Positions 38,219-47,642 of a stretch of DNA of 64,000 nucleotides are shown here, piece after piece (position 1 is the first letter of the stretch; every line of letters starts with the position of its first letter). The stretch lies in assembly GCF_011516935.1 (NCBI RefSeq), contig NZ_WOTF01000001.1, positions 558,001 to 622,000 on the forward strand. The letters are read 5' to 3'. Source of the DNA: Acetobacter farinalis (GTDB taxonomy: Bacteria > Pseudomonadota > Alphaproteobacteria > Acetobacterales > Acetobacteraceae). The notes below the pieces were generated by a model. That model searched no databases. It was not told where the DNA came from and saw only the letters and a list, made by a program, of their open reading frames with translations. Both the position numbers and the translations under genes were made by a program.

Positions 38219-39296
38219 GATGTCTGTATCCGATATGAACGCCCCCCCCACTGACGCTGAAAAGGCGCGTGCGCGGAAGCGTTTTGACCATCTGTGCCAG
38301 CGCGGGACCGCATTTCTGGGAACAGAGTACGCCATCCTTGGTGGCGCGATGTCCTGGGTGAGTGAGCGGCATCTGGTTTCCGCCATTTCCAATGCCGGTG
38401 GTTTTGGCGTGATTGCCTGCGGGGCCATGCAGCCGGAGCGTCTGGCTGAGGAAATTGCTGCAACCCGCGCGCTGACAGACCGGCCGTTCGGTGTGAACCT
38501 GATTACCATGCATCCGCAGTTGGATGATCTGGTGCAGGTCTGTTTGCAGGCCGGGGTCGGGCATATCGTTCTGGCGGGCGGCATTCCACCTGCCGCGGCC
38601 ATCAAGGCAGCGAAGGACGGGGGCGCGAAGGTTATCGGGTTTGCTCCCGCTCTGGTTCTGGCCAAGCGGCTGATCAAGATGGGCGTGGATGCGCTGGTGA
38701 TTGAAGGTGCTGAAGCGGGCGGCCATGTCGGGCCTGTTTCCCTCACAGTGCTGGCGCAGGAAATCCTGCCCTATATCGATCAGGTTCCGGTGTTTGTCGC
38801 CGGTGGTCTTGGCCGGGGGGATGCCCTGCTGTCCTATCTGGAGCAGGGGGCTTCCGGCGGCCAGCTCGGAACACGCTTTGCCGCTGCGGCCGAGAGCATT
38901 GCGCACGAAAAATTCAAGCAGATCTTCGTGCGCGCCAACGCGCGTGATGCTGTGACATCCGTGCAGCTTGATGAGCGTTTCCCGGTTATTCCGGTGCGGG
39001 GGCTCGCAAATGAAGGCAGCCGCCGTTTTCTGGTGCATCAGGCAGAAGTGATCGAACGCTTCCGCAGCGGGGATGTGACGCGCGAAGAAGCACAGCTCGA
39101 GATCGAACATTTCTGGGCTGGCGCTCTGCGCCGCGCTGTGATTGATGGGGATGTTGAAAACGGATCTGTCATGGCCGGGCAATCTGTGGGTATGGTAAAG
39201 GCCGTTCAGCCTGTGGCTGAAATTATCTCTGACCTTGTTGAGCAGGCTGTAGTGGCGTTGGTGCGCCAGCAGCGGCGCATGGATTGTAATGGCTGA
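38211..39296 (+). CDS. Nitronate monooxygenase-like flavoprotein
   Basis: The protein of about 361 residues is a FMN TIM barrel of the 2-nitropropane dioxygenase/FabK family. It shows LGGAMSWVSERHLVSAISNAGG near the N-terminus, the GADALVIEG-like segment VDALVIEGAEAGGHVG with the catalytic-type His, and FVAGGLGRGDALLSYLEQGA plus GTRF for FMN phosphate. Members oxidise nitronates, or reduce enoyl-ACP (FabK); FabI in this window makes FabK unlikely. Its start probably uses the ATG at 38211 inside the end of lysC, or the ATG at 38220. Overlaps rodZ by 8 bp. Confidence 0.85.
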   Translation: MSEMSVSDMNAPPTDAEKARARKRFDHLCQRGTAFLGTEYAILGGAMSWVSERHLVSAISNAGGFGVIACGAMQPERLAEEIAATRALTDRPFGVNLITMHPQLDDLVQVCLQAGVGHIVLAGGIPPAAAIKAAKDGGAKVIGFAPALVLAKRLIKMGVDALVIEGAEAGGHVGPVSLTVLAQEILPYIDQVPVFVAGGLGRGDALLSYLEQGASGGQLGTRFAAAAESIAHEKFKQIFVRANARDAVTSVQLDERFPVIPVRGLANEGSRRFLVHQAEVIERFRSGDVTREEAQLEIEHFWAGALRRAVIDGDVENGSVMAGQSVGMVKAVQPVAEIISDLVEQAVVALVRQQRRMDCNG

Positions 39297-40731
39297 ACCC
39301 GGTTTTGTTCCCGAGCAGGACGCTCCTGTGTCCGCTCCCGCGTTACCTGATGTTGAGAGCCTCGGGGTTGGGGCGGCGTTGTGCAAGCGGCGGGAGCAGT
39401 TGGGCTGGTCTTTGGCGGATGTTGCCGCATGGCTGCGCATCCGCGAATCCTATCTGGAAGCTCTGGAAAGCGGGCGTGCCGGGGTTTTTCCGGCAGAAGC
39501 CTATGCTCTGGGGTTTTTACGGACGTATGGCTCGGCTCTGGGGTTTGATGCGTCTGTTCTCGTGCAGCGCTACAAGCGGGAAGGAAAGGGGGCGGCGCGC
39601 AAGCCGGAACTGACTTTCCCGGCACCCGTGCCGGACAGGCGTATTCCTCCGGGTGTGACCGTATCTCTCGGGCTGGCCGTTATTCTGGCAAGCTATGTCG
39701 GCTGGTACCACTTCATCGGGCATGCCCCGCCGGTGCCGGAGCATGTGCCGCCCGTTGAAGCCATTATTCCCGGCGCGCAGACAAACAACACCCCCTCTCC
39801 TCAGGTTGCATCTATCCTGCCCGGGCCCGATGCCGTGCCGGCACACAGGCCGGAAGACCAGTCTGCCGCTCCGCTCCAGCCGCAGGCGGGCACCCAGCCC
39901 GCAGTGATGGCTGAAGGCCAGACATCGGCACCCTCAACGCCATCATCCACTGCGGCAGGTCCTGCTGTGCAGGGTGGAGAGGGGCCGGGTGCTGCGGCTC
40001 AGGGCGGTTCTTCTCCGGCTGACTCTTCTCAGGCGGCTTCGTTCCTGCCATCGGTCGATCAGGCGCCGCATCCTCAGTCCGCAGACTCTGCCCAGCCAGT
40101 GACGGCGCCTGATAATCAGTCAGATAATCAGATTGTCCTGAAGGCCATCGGTTCCAGCTGGGTGCAGGTGAAGGATGCCAGCGGCAAGGTGGCCTATGAC
40201 CATGTCATGCAGCCCAATGACCAGTGGAGTGTCCCTGCGGAAGGCGGCCCGTACATCCTGACCGTGGGGAATGCGGGCGGTATTGTGCTCAGTGCTGGTG
40301 GGGTCACCACGCAGCCTCTGGGCCGCAACGGCGCTGTGCGCAGAAAGCTGGAACTGACGCCTGAAGCGGTGAAGGCTGGCTCACTGGCTGCGCTCGCGCC
40401 TTCAGGGGCTTCGGTTGGTGCTCCGGTTTCTCCTTCGGCTCCGGCTGCGCCGGCGTCCGTTCCGGCAATCCCCCCAGCCAACCCGGCCAGCGGCAGTTCT
40501 GACGGTAGTGCGGCATCCGCACCTCAGAATGACGTCCCTGCCGGTGTGAATGCGGCGGGTGCCATGCCGGGGGTGAGTGGTGAAGGGCAGAGTGGTCAGG
40601 CGTCACCTGCGGTTGATACGCCGCCGCCAGTTTTGCCCAAACCCCGGCCACGGCGGCGGCCCGCGCCGAAGCCTGAGCCGAGCGCGGATGATCTGAATGC
40701 ACGCCAGTTACAGAGCATAGCTGGGCACTGA
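39289..40731 (+). CDS. rodZ: RodZ-like cell-shape protein with long periplasmic part
   Basis: The 480-residue protein has an N-terminal helix-turn-helix domain (about 26-95), a basic juxtamembrane stretch, one membrane segment (VTVSLGLAVILASYVGWYHF, about 123-142), a long Pro/Ala/Ser/Gln-rich linker (about 150-275), a DUF4115 domain (about 280-360), and another Pro/Ala-rich tail ending in a basic PRPRRRPAPKPEP segment. RodZ anchors MreB to the elongation machinery. The low-complexity parts are much longer than in E. coli. Gene order rodZ-ispG-hisS is common in alphaproteobacteria. Confidence 0.87.
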   Translation: MAEPGFVPEQDAPVSAPALPDVESLGVGAALCKRREQLGWSLADVAAWLRIRESYLEALESGRAGVFPAEAYALGFLRTYGSALGFDASVLVQRYKREGKGAARKPELTFPAPVPDRRIPPGVTVSLGLAVILASYVGWYHFIGHAPPVPEHVPPVEAIIPGAQTNNTPSPQVASILPGPDAVPAHRPEDQSAAPLQPQAGTQPAVMAEGQTSAPSTPSSTAAGPAVQGGEGPGAAAQGGSSPADSSQAASFLPSVDQAPHPQSADSAQPVTAPDNQSDNQIVLKAIGSSWVQVKDASGKVAYDHVMQPNDQWSVPAEGGPYILTVGNAGGIVLSAGGVTTQPLGRNGAVRRKLELTPEAVKAGSLAALAPSGASVGAPVSPSAPAAPASVPAIPPANPASGSSDGSAASAPQNDVPAGVNAAGAMPGVSGEGQSGQASPAVDTPPPVLPKPRPRRRPAPKPEPSADDLNARQLQSIAGH

Positions 40732-40862
40732 GGGTCTGATTTTCGTGCTTTCATGTAGCCAACACGGATTGATTTTGGCAGGAAGGCATCAAACGTAATA
40801 GGGCAGGTGCGCGGCGGAACGCAGTTTGCCTGACAACAGTCGTCTCGACAAAAGGATGTAAC

Positions 40863-42023
40863 ATGAGTGGCTACCGGCCTTACCAGCATATCGAGCGTCG
40901 GAAATCACGGAAAATCCATGTCGGCAAGGTTGCCGTCGGTGGGGATGCGCCGATTTCCGTCCAGACCATGACCAACACCCTGACCACGGATGCACAGGCG
41001 ACAATCGAGCAGATCCGCCGTGCGGAACTGGCCGGTGTGGATATCGTGCGTGTGTCCTGCCCGGATGAAGAGAGCACCAAGGCGCTGGAAGAAATCGTGC
41101 GGGAAGTGAATGTGCCTATCGTGGCCGATATTCACTTTCACTACAAACGCGCGATTGAGGCCGCCAAGGCCGGTGCCGCCTGCCTGCGGATCAACCCCGG
41201 TAACATCGGCAGCCCGGAGCGCGTGCGTGAAGTTGTGCAGGCCGCCAAGGATTATGGCTGTTCCATCCGTATTGGTGTGAATGCCGGGTCTCTGGAAAAG
41301 CACCTTCTGGAAAAATACGGGGAACCCAACCCCGAGGCGCTGGTGGAAAGCGCTCTTGAGCACGCAAAAATTCTGGAAGATCATGACTTCCGTGAATTCA
41401 AGATCAGCGTGAAAGCGTCTGACGTGTTCATGGCTGTGGCCGCGTATCAGCAGCTTGCTGATGCCTGTGATTATCCTCTGCATATCGGCATTACGGAAGC
41501 TGGCAGCAAACGCGCCGGAACCGTGAAGTCCTCTATCGGTCTGGGCAACCTGCTGTGGGCCGGTGTGGGTGACACCATGCGCGTCTCTCTCTCCGCTGCG
41601 CCGGAAGAAGAAGTGCTGGTGGGCTGGGATATTCTGAAGTCCCTCGGCCTGCGCCACCGTGGCGTGAAGATTATTTCCTGCCCGTCCTGTGCCCGTCAGG
41701 GCTTCAACGTGGTGGAGACAGTCCAGACGCTGGAAGACCGTCTTGCCCATATCAAGACCCCGCTGACACTCTCCATCATCGGCTGCGTGGTGAATGGCCC
41801 CGGTGAAGCGCTGATGACGGATCTGGGCGTGACCGGCGGTGGCTCTGGCCGCCACATGGTCTACTCCTCAGGCAAGCAGGATCATACCGTGCCGGGGACT
41901 GATATGATCGAGCACGTGGTGGAATTGGTGGAAGCCCGCGTTGCCGCTATTCAGGCGGAAGAAGCCAAGGAAAAGGCAGAAGGCATCGTGCCGGAACTGC
42001 CGGAAATGTCTTCCGCCAAATAA
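40863..42023 (+). CDS. ispG: 4-hydroxy-3-methylbut-2-en-1-yl diphosphate synthase
   Basis: IspG is the [4Fe-4S] enzyme of the MEP isoprenoid pathway, feeding ubiquinone, hopanoids and the undecaprenyl carrier. The 386-residue protein starts near [16 protein letters not shown], has the TIM-barrel segment [13 protein letters not shown] and the cluster cysteines in CPSCARQ and CVVNGPGEA. An AAAGGA site precedes the ATG. The 131 bp upstream of it may carry its own promoter, but the elements are weak. Confidence 0.96.
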   Translation: MSGYRPYQHIERRKSRKIHVGKVAVGGDAPISVQTMTNTLTTDAQATIEQIRRAELAGVDIVRVSCPDEESTKALEEIVREVNVPIVADIHFHYKRAIEAAKAGAACLRINPGNIGSPERVREVVQAAKDYGCSIRIGVNAGSLEKHLLEKYGEPNPEALVESALEHAKILEDHDFREFKISVKASDVFMAVAAYQQLADACDYPLHIGITEAGSKRAGTVKSSIGLGNLLWAGVGDTMRVSLSAAPEEEVLVGWDILKSLGLRHRGVKIISCPSCARQGFNVVETVQTLEDRLAHIKTPLTLSIIGCVVNGPGEALMTDLGVTGGGSGRHMVYSSGKQDHTVPGTDMIEHVVELVEARVAAIQAEEAKEKAEGIVPELPEMSSAK

Positions 42024-42158
42024 GAGTTCCCACCAGTGTGCGGCCGGGTCAGGCACCCGGTTTGCGCACTGGTGGAACGTTTCTTGTCTAAACCCTGTCA
42101 GGACAGGATGCCCGGCTGATCTGAAGCCGCGGCGGCATCATGTCGGAAAGAGTCATTC

Positions 42159-43430
42159 GTGAGCAGCATTCAGCCCGTAAGAGGAACGCACGACCTTATT
42201 GGGGAGCAGCAGCGCCGGCATGCCCATGTGGTCTCTGTCGCCCGCCATATTGCCGGTCTTTACGGGTTTGATGAATGGGCTACGCCTATTTTTGAGGAAA
42301 CCCGCGTTTTCTCCCGCTCTCTGGGAGATACGTCCGATGTGGTGTCCAAGGAAATGTATTCCTTTGACGATCGGGATGGGGAAAGCCTGACCCTGCGTCC
42401 GGAAGGCACCGCCGCCATCTGCCGGGCGCTGGTGACAAACGGCCTGACCCAGTCCCTGCCGCAGAAGGTGTTTTATGCCGGACCGATGTTCCGGTACGAA
42501 CGCCCGCAGAAGGGGCGGTATCGCCAGTTTCATCAGATTGGCGCGGAACTTCTGGGTGCTGCGGAACCGCTGGCCGATGCGGAGGCTATTGCTCTGGCAT
42601 ACCAGCTTCTGACAGCGCTTGGCGTTGCGGGGGATGTCACGCTGGAGCTGAACACGCTGGGGGATATGGCCAGCCGTGACGCATGGCGGGCGGCGCTGGT
42701 GGCCTATTTCTCCGGGCACAAGGACAAGCTTTCAGAAGAAAGCCGGACACGGCTGGAAAAAAATCCACTGCGGATTCTGGACAGCAAGGACGCGGGAGAC
42801 CGTGTTCTGGTTGCCGATGCGCCGATGATGGAGGAATTCCTGACGCCGGACGCACGGGTCTTCTGGGAGGGCCTGCGCCGCACGCTGGACGGGTTCGGGA
42901 TTGCATACACCATCAACCCCAGCATTGTGCGCGGTCTGGATTACTACAATCACACGACCTTTGAGTTCGTGACGCGCCGCCTTGGTTCGCAGGGTACGTT
43001 GCTGGCTGGCGGGCGGTATGACGGGCTGGTGCAGCAGATGGGCGGGCCGGAAGTGCCCTCTATCGGCTGGGCAGCCGGGGTGGAACGCCTCGCCATGCTG
43101 CTGGAGGCCGCTCCCGCCGCGCCGCGTTCCGTGGTGATTGTCCCCGTTGGCGCACCCGATGAGGCCGCCCTGCTGGGCATTCTGCAAACCCTGCGGCAGC
43201 AGGGCGTGCGGACGGAAATCGGGTATCGCGGTTCCCTGCGCAAGCGGATGGAGCGGGCTGGGAAGCAGAACGCCAGCCATGTGCTGTTCCTCGGGGATGA
43301 TGAACTGGCGCGCGGCAGCTTCCGGGTCAAGAACATGGAAACGGGTGAAGAAGCCGAAGTCTCGCGCGAGACCCTGTTTTCCAACGCAGCGAGCGTGTTT
43401 GCAAAAACGGGTGAGTCTGCTGCTCAATGA
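42159..43430 (+). CDS. hisS: Histidyl-tRNA synthetase
   Basis: The 423-residue class II synthetase has the N-terminal [11 protein letters not shown], motif 2 [18 protein letters not shown], the histidine-binding [12 protein letters not shown] and [14 protein letters not shown], motif 3 and a C-terminal anticodon-binding domain. It starts with GTG. It overlaps prfA by 4 bp (ATGA), linking two translation genes. Confidence 0.96.
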   Translation: MSSIQPVRGTHDLIGEQQRRHAHVVSVARHIAGLYGFDEWATPIFEETRVFSRSLGDTSDVVSKEMYSFDDRDGESLTLRPEGTAAICRALVTNGLTQSLPQKVFYAGPMFRYERPQKGRYRQFHQIGAELLGAAEPLADAEAIALAYQLLTALGVAGDVTLELNTLGDMASRDAWRAALVAYFSGHKDKLSEESRTRLEKNPLRILDSKDAGDRVLVADAPMMEEFLTPDARVFWEGLRRTLDGFGIAYTINPSIVRGLDYYNHTTFEFVTRRLGSQGTLLAGGRYDGLVQQMGGPEVPSIGWAAGVERLAMLLEAAPAAPRSVVIVPVGAPDEAALLGILQTLRQQGVRTEIGYRGSLRKRMERAGKQNASHVLFLGDDELARGSFRVKNMETGEEAEVSRETLFSNAASVFAKTGESAAQ

Positions 43431-44485
43431 CTCTTGAAGAACGGTTGGACAGGATTGTTGGCCGGGCGCTGGAGCTGGAAGCCCTGCTGGCAAGTGGTGT
43501 GAGTGGAGAGGCGTTTACACAGGCTTCGCGCGAGTATGGGGAAATAGAGCCCGTTGTCTCGCGCATCAACGCGTTGCGGGCGGCGGAGCAGGAAGCACGG
43601 CAGGCGGAAGCGCTTCTGGCTGACCCGGAAATGAAAGAGCTGGCAGAAGCCGAGCTTGCGGAACTGCATGATACGCTGCCAAAGCTGCGGCAGGACGTGC
43701 GGCTTTCCATGCTGCCGCGTGATGCGGCGGATGAACGCAGCGCCATTCTGGAAGTGCGCCCCGCGGCAGGGGGGGATGAAGCCGCCCTGTTTGCCTCGGA
43801 ACTGTTTGATCTTTATCGCCGGTATGCAGACCTGCGCGGCTGGCGCTTTTCCGTCATGGATTATGATGAAAGCGAACTGGGCGGCCTGCGCTGCGGCATT
43901 GCCGAAATTAGCGGCAAGGGCGTGTTCGCGCGCCTGAAATATGAATCCGGCGTGCACCGCGTGCAGCGTGTTCCCGCGACAGAAAGCCAGGGGCGTATCC
44001 ACACATCAACCGTGACGGTGGCTGTGCTGCCTGAAGCGGAAGAAGTGGATGTCACCATTGATGACTCCGACCTGCGGATTGACGTCTATCGGGCGTCCGG
44101 CGCTGGCGGGCAGCATGTGAACAAAACGGAAAGCGCTGTCCGGATTACGCACATGCCCAGCGGCATTGTGGTGGCCATGCAGGAAGAGAAAAGCCAGCAC
44201 AAGAACAAGGCGAAAGCCATGAAAATCCTGCGGGCGCGCCTCTATGAGCAGCAGCGCGCGCAGGCGCATGAATCCCGTGCGGCGGACAGGCGTTCACAGG
44301 TGGGAACGGGTGACAGGTCCGAGCGTATCCGCACCTACAATTTCCCTCAGGGGCGTGTCACGGACCATCGTGTCAATCTGACTCTCTACAAGATCGACCG
44401 CATCATGCTGGGTGAGATTGATGACTTTGTAGACGCCCTGACGCAGGAAGAGCAGGCAGCTCTTCTGGCCGCCGAGGGTCTGTAA
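43427..44485 (+). CDS. prfA: Peptide chain release factor 1
   Basis: RF1 ends translation at UAA and UAG. The 352-residue protein has the catalytic GGQ at 227-229 within [15 protein letters not shown], and the family's stop-codon recognition region with PATESQGR just upstream. The Gln is the target of PrmC, encoded about 590 bp downstream. Translationally coupled to hisS. Confidence 0.97.
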   Translation: MTLEERLDRIVGRALELEALLASGVSGEAFTQASREYGEIEPVVSRINALRAAEQEARQAEALLADPEMKELAEAELAELHDTLPKLRQDVRLSMLPRDAADERSAILEVRPAAGGDEAALFASELFDLYRRYADLRGWRFSVMDYDESELGGLRCGIAEISGKGVFARLKYESGVHRVQRVPATESQGRIHTSTVTVAVLPEAEEVDVTIDDSDLRIDVYRASGAGGQHVNKTESAVRITHMPSGIVVAMQEEKSQHKNKAKAMKILRARLYEQQRAQAHESRAADRRSQVGTGDRSERIRTYNFPQGRVTDHRVNLTLYKIDRIMLGEIDDFVDALTQEEQAALLAAEGL

Positions 44486-44564
44486 GGGACGGCTTCCCCG
44501 CCTTGCGGGCCAGCCTTGCTGCGCTCTGACGGGGATGCGGGGCGCAGGGGCTTTTCCGGTGCCC

Positions 44565-45041
44565 TTAGCTGACCGGCATTGCGCAGACGTTGGACTGGCC
44601 CGGATGATGCTCCGCAGCCTCCGGGTCTTCCGGGTCATGCAGGAAGAATTCGGTGAAATTGTTGGACCCAAGCGCGTAGAAATGGTGGTGGTCAGGGTTG
44701 TGCAGGGTGCCGTCGCTATTGACCTCGTGGGTCTCAACCCGGCCTTCGGGCGTGCGGATCGTAATTTCACCGCAAAGCGTATAGGTGTGCTCAACCCGAC
44801 CGGCGGGGGTGGTGACGTGGATGGTTTTTTCCGGTGTGCGGTCATCCAGCCTGATTGTGCCCGCGAGGGCACCGTCAATATAAATGCGGGAGACTTCCGA
44901 GATTTCAGCATCAGCCTTGCCATCAGTCACCGTGAACTCACCTGCCAGTGCGGGTGTGGCACACAGCAGGGCTGTGAGAACGGCACCGCAAATCGGCAGT
45001 GCCGTGCGAGGCAGGGAACTGGGGCTGAAAAAACGCATCAT
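44565..45041 (-). CDS. Predicted secreted protein of unknown function
   Basis: The 158-residue product has a signal peptide (hydrophobic ALLCATPALAG, cleavage after ALA) and a mature part with charged beta-like segments, a His cluster (NPDHHHFYALG) and two cysteines that could form a disulfide. I do not recognise a family. It is inserted in reverse between prfA and prmC, which are otherwise often adjacent, and its start lies 32 bp from prmC, so the two share a short divergent promoter region. Confidence 0.7.
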   Translation of the reverse strand: MMRFFSPSSLPRTALPICGAVLTALLCATPALAGEFTVTDGKADAEISEVSRIYIDGALAGTIRLDDRTPEKTIHVTTPAGRVEHTYTLCGEITIRTPEGRVETHEVNSDGTLHNPDHHHFYALGSNNFTEFFLHDPEDPEAAEHHPGQSNVCAMPVS

Positions 45042-45073
45042 GAAACCGGGACCGCTGACAGGAATGCACTCTT

Positions 45074-45961
45074 GTGACTAGAGCAGAAAACAATCAGGCC
45101 AGCCAGACTTTGGAACAACTTCTTGCTCTGGGCACCCGGCAACTGGCTGATGCCGGGATTGACTCTCCCCGGCGTGAGGCGCGGCTGCTGCTGATGTATG
45201 CTCTGGGGCTGACACCCGAGCAGATGCTCTCCCGCTCTCCGCAGGATCTGGTGCCGGAGCAGCCTTTTCTGGCGTATCTGGCGCGCCGTGTGCAGCGTGA
45301 GCCAATGGCGTTCATTACCGGCAATCAGGGCTTCTGGACGCTGGATCTGGCTGTTTCTCCCGCCACACTGGTGCCGCGGGGGGATAGTGAGACGCTGCTG
45401 TCCTGCCTGCTGGATTATTGCCCTGAACCACAGGCCCCCAAAGCCATGCTGGATCTGGGCACCGGCACGGGGTGCCTGCTGCTGGCCGCGCTGGTGGAAT
45501 ACCCGCAGGCATGGGGCATTGGCGTGGATATCAACCCGGATGCCGCCCTCCTTGCGCAGGGGAATGCGCAGAGATGCGGGCTGGCCGAGCGGGCGCTTTT
45601 TATGGCCGGGGTGTGGGATAATGCCCTGCATGGACAGCGCTTTGATGTCGTGCTGAGCAACCCCCCCTACATTCCCACGGGGGATCTTGCCGGCCTGATG
45701 CCGGAAGTGCGCCTGCATGAGCCTCTGGCCGCGCTGGATGGCGGGGCGGATGGTATGGAGGCTTATCGGGTTCTGTGTGCCCGCCTGCCGTACCTGCTGG
45801 CGGAAGGCGGGATTGCCGTTTTTGAGATCGGTATCGGGCAGGGGGAGGATCTGCGCGTGATCGCGCAGGCGGCGGGCCTTGAGGTGCTGGAGATTCGGTC
45901 AGATTTTGGTGATGTGCCCAGAGCCGCCGTTTTGCGGGTCTGTCCTGACAAGGGCGTATAA
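45074..45961 (+). CDS. prmC: Release factor glutamine methyltransferase PrmC
   Basis: PrmC methylates the Gln of the GGQ motif in release factors. The 295-residue protein has a helical N-terminal domain, the SAM motif MLDLGTGTGCLLLAAL and the target-binding NPPY at 196-199. It starts with GTG, with AGGA 10 nt upstream. Its substrate RF1 is encoded just upstream. The following 248 bp (45962-46209) contain no gene I can recognise. Confidence 0.93.
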   Translation: MTRAENNQASQTLEQLLALGTRQLADAGIDSPRREARLLLMYALGLTPEQMLSRSPQDLVPEQPFLAYLARRVQREPMAFITGNQGFWTLDLAVSPATLVPRGDSETLLSCLLDYCPEPQAPKAMLDLGTGTGCLLLAALVEYPQAWGIGVDINPDAALLAQGNAQRCGLAERALFMAGVWDNALHGQRFDVVLSNPPYIPTGDLAGLMPEVRLHEPLAALDGGADGMEAYRVLCARLPYLLAEGGIAVFEIGIGQGEDLRVIAQAAGLEVLEIRSDFGDVPRAAVLRVCPDKGV

Positions 45962-46209
45962 AAAACAGGTTGGCTTTATGTGGGCACGTTGCTATTGTTC
46001 TCAAAGCTTATCCTTTAGGTAGCGATGGTCTTTTTTAGCCGCCACCCGGACAAGCCATGGGGCTTTTCACTCAGCAGCGGTTTCTCTGCGCTGGATTAAG
46101 CCCGTTCCGAAAGACAATTCGGCCTTCAGTCAGGAAACGCGTCTTAACACTACCCTTGGACTGTTTCTTCATGCGGAATGCCATGAACAGGAAAGTGCTG
46201 CGATAGCTC

Positions 46210-46653
46210 ATGAATGTAAAACGGATGCGACCCAGAAATCATCGCTCCAGCGGTGGGGGTGGTGGCACTTCCCGGCATCTGAATGGTCAGATCCCGATGA
46301 ACCGAAACCATGTTTTCGATAGCCACGGACCGGATGTCCGTGTGCGTGGGACAGCCCAGCAGCTTTTTGAAAAATATCTTCAACATGGTCGTGATGCGAC
46401 TGGCGCAGGGGACCGTGTGGCGGCTGAAGCCTATTTCCAGCATGCCGAGCATTATTTCCGCATCATGAACGCCATGGCGCAGGCAGCTCAGCAGAGCCAG
46501 CAGGAGCGTGCTGAACGTCAGGCTGTCCGCCAGTCAGCAAGCCGCTCACAAGCCAGTGGCGCGGACGAGATGGAAGATAACCGTCAGGACGCAGAAGACG
46601 CTCAGCAGCCTTATGGCGAAGCGGACCCGCAGCCGGAACTTTCTGAAAACTGA
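46210..46653 (+). CDS. DUF4167 family protein
   Basis: The 147-residue protein begins with a basic, Gly-rich region and contains the DUF4167 core VRGTAQQLFEKYLQHGRDATGAGDRVAAEAYFQHAEHYFR compressed into about residues 44-85, followed by a Gln- and acid-rich tail. This family follows prmC in many alphaproteobacteria and has no established role; the basic N-terminus suggests nucleic acid or ribosome contact. Confidence 0.85.
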   Translation: MNVKRMRPRNHRSSGGGGGTSRHLNGQIPMNRNHVFDSHGPDVRVRGTAQQLFEKYLQHGRDATGAGDRVAAEAYFQHAEHYFRIMNAMAQAAQQSQQERAERQAVRQSASRSQASGADEMEDNRQDAEDAQQPYGEADPQPELSEN

Positions 46654-46667
46654 GAAAACTTCCCGAC

Positions 46668-46695
46668 CTTCAGTCCGCTTTGCTGCGGGCTGAAG
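46668..46695 (+). terminator. Hairpin after the DUF4167 gene
   Basis: CTTCAGTCCGC pairs with GCGGGCTGAAG (11 bp with one G-T wobble) around a 6-nt loop, starting 14 bp after the stop. No long T run follows. Confidence 0.5.
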
Positions 46696-46714
46696 AACCG
46701 GGGAGGGATCTGCT

Positions 46715-46737
46715 CCATGCTGATCTGCTCAGCATGG
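46715..46737. other. Second hairpin in the DUF4167-tRNA spacer
   Basis: A perfect 9-bp stem CCATGCTGA / TCAGCATGG with a 5-nt loop follows 19 bp after the previous hairpin. A GCGCGC pair further on can also fold. The spacer 46654-46893 holds no recognised gene; a small structured RNA is possible but not shown. Confidence 0.35.
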
Positions 46738-46893
46738 AAACAGCGTGCGCGCCTGTCCTGTAGGATGCGCGCAGCATGACCATGAGCATGCTTTTATAGG
46801 AAAAAAACCGAACCCTTGTGAAACCAGAAGCAGGAAGCCTGTATAAGCTTTATGAAAGCTATAGAGGATAACTGCTTGATTTTTAAGGAAAGA

Positions 46894-46968
46894 TGGTAGC
46901 GGCGGACGGATTTGAACCGCCGACCAAGGGATTATGATTCCCCTGCTCTACCGCTGAGCTACGCCGCC
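46894..46968 (-). tRNA. tRNA-Met(CAU), elongator type
   Basis: On the minus strand the 75-nt sequence folds as a standard tRNA: acceptor GGCGGCG/CGCCGCT, D arm TAGCTCAGCGGTAGAGCA, anticodon stem GGGGA/TCCCT with loop ATCATAA (anticodon CAT), T arm with GTTCAAATC, discriminator A and encoded CCA. The start G with a pairable acceptor end fits elongator Met rather than initiator. A CAU tRNA-Ile2 cannot be excluded from the anticodon alone, but the body resembles elongator Met of alphaproteobacteria. Confidence 0.9.
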
Positions 46969-47056
46969 ATCGTTCGGTGGAGGTGATCTACTATCGGGAG
47001 GGGGAGGCCGTCAAGACGTGTGCGCTGAATTTGTTACAAAAAATGCGCAGCCGCCT

Positions 47057-47515
47057 TTACTGGTCCAGATTTCCGCCCCCGAAAATATAGTTGCTGACCT
47101 GCTGCTCCAGGCTGGAGGGTTCCAGCGTATGCGTCATCATGGTGCCGGGTGCGACCGTGGTGTGGGATGTCCCGGGCTCGATAACCAGTGCGTTATCGGA
47201 TGAGAGAGTGGTGCTGCCGATTGTCAGCAGGCTGTCTTCAGGCAGTTTGAGGTCTGCATTCAGGCGGAACCGCACGATGGCCATCTGGGAGACCGGGTCC
47301 AGGGTGATGGAGGAAACCCGGCCGACACTCACTCCGGCAAGATTCACATCCGCACCACGGTTCAGGCCGTTGGCAGAGACAAAGCGTGCGGAAAGATCAT
47401 ACCGCTCCAGCCCCGGAGCGGTCTGGGTCGCACGGGCATACAGGGCAAAAGCCAGAGTGCCCGCCAGGACAGCCCCGCTGAAGATACTCGCACCTGCGCG
47501 GCCGCGTCCAATCAT
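47057..47515 (-). CDS. mlaD: MlaD-like MCE domain protein, standing alone
   Basis: The 152-residue protein has one N-terminal membrane segment (about 9-27) and an MCE domain with LSARFVSANGLNRGADVNLAGVSVGRVSSI, the core of MlaD, the periplasmic hexameric part of phospholipid transport complexes. Length matches MlaD. The permease, ATPase and MlaC genes usually beside it are absent here; its neighbours are tRNA-Met and the UppP-like gene. They may be encoded elsewhere. Confidence 0.87.
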   Translation of the reverse strand: MIGRGRAGASIFSGAVLAGTLAFALYARATQTAPGLERYDLSARFVSANGLNRGADVNLAGVSVGRVSSITLDPVSQMAIVRFRLNADLKLPEDSLLTIGSTTLSSDNALVIEPGTSHTTVAPGTMMTHTLEPSSLEQQVSNYIFGGGNLDQ

Positions 47516-47642
47516 GCTCTACATTCTCCGTTTGTGCTTCTGTGGCCGTCTGGCCCGGTTCCATCAATGCTTGCAGCACGTAAGCACATGGTGCAAGGAC
47601 AACCTTCTTTCATCGTGCGGTCAGATCAGGGGTTTGTGACAG

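Noticed and set aside
40732-40862. ispG promoter from TTGGCA and TAATAG
   Set aside because: The spacing is only 15 bp and the -10 is poor, so it was not listed as a feature.
46894-46968. Initiator tRNA-fMet
   Set aside because: The anticodon is CAT but the anticodon stem lacks the three GC pairs of the initiator, and the acceptor end can pair.
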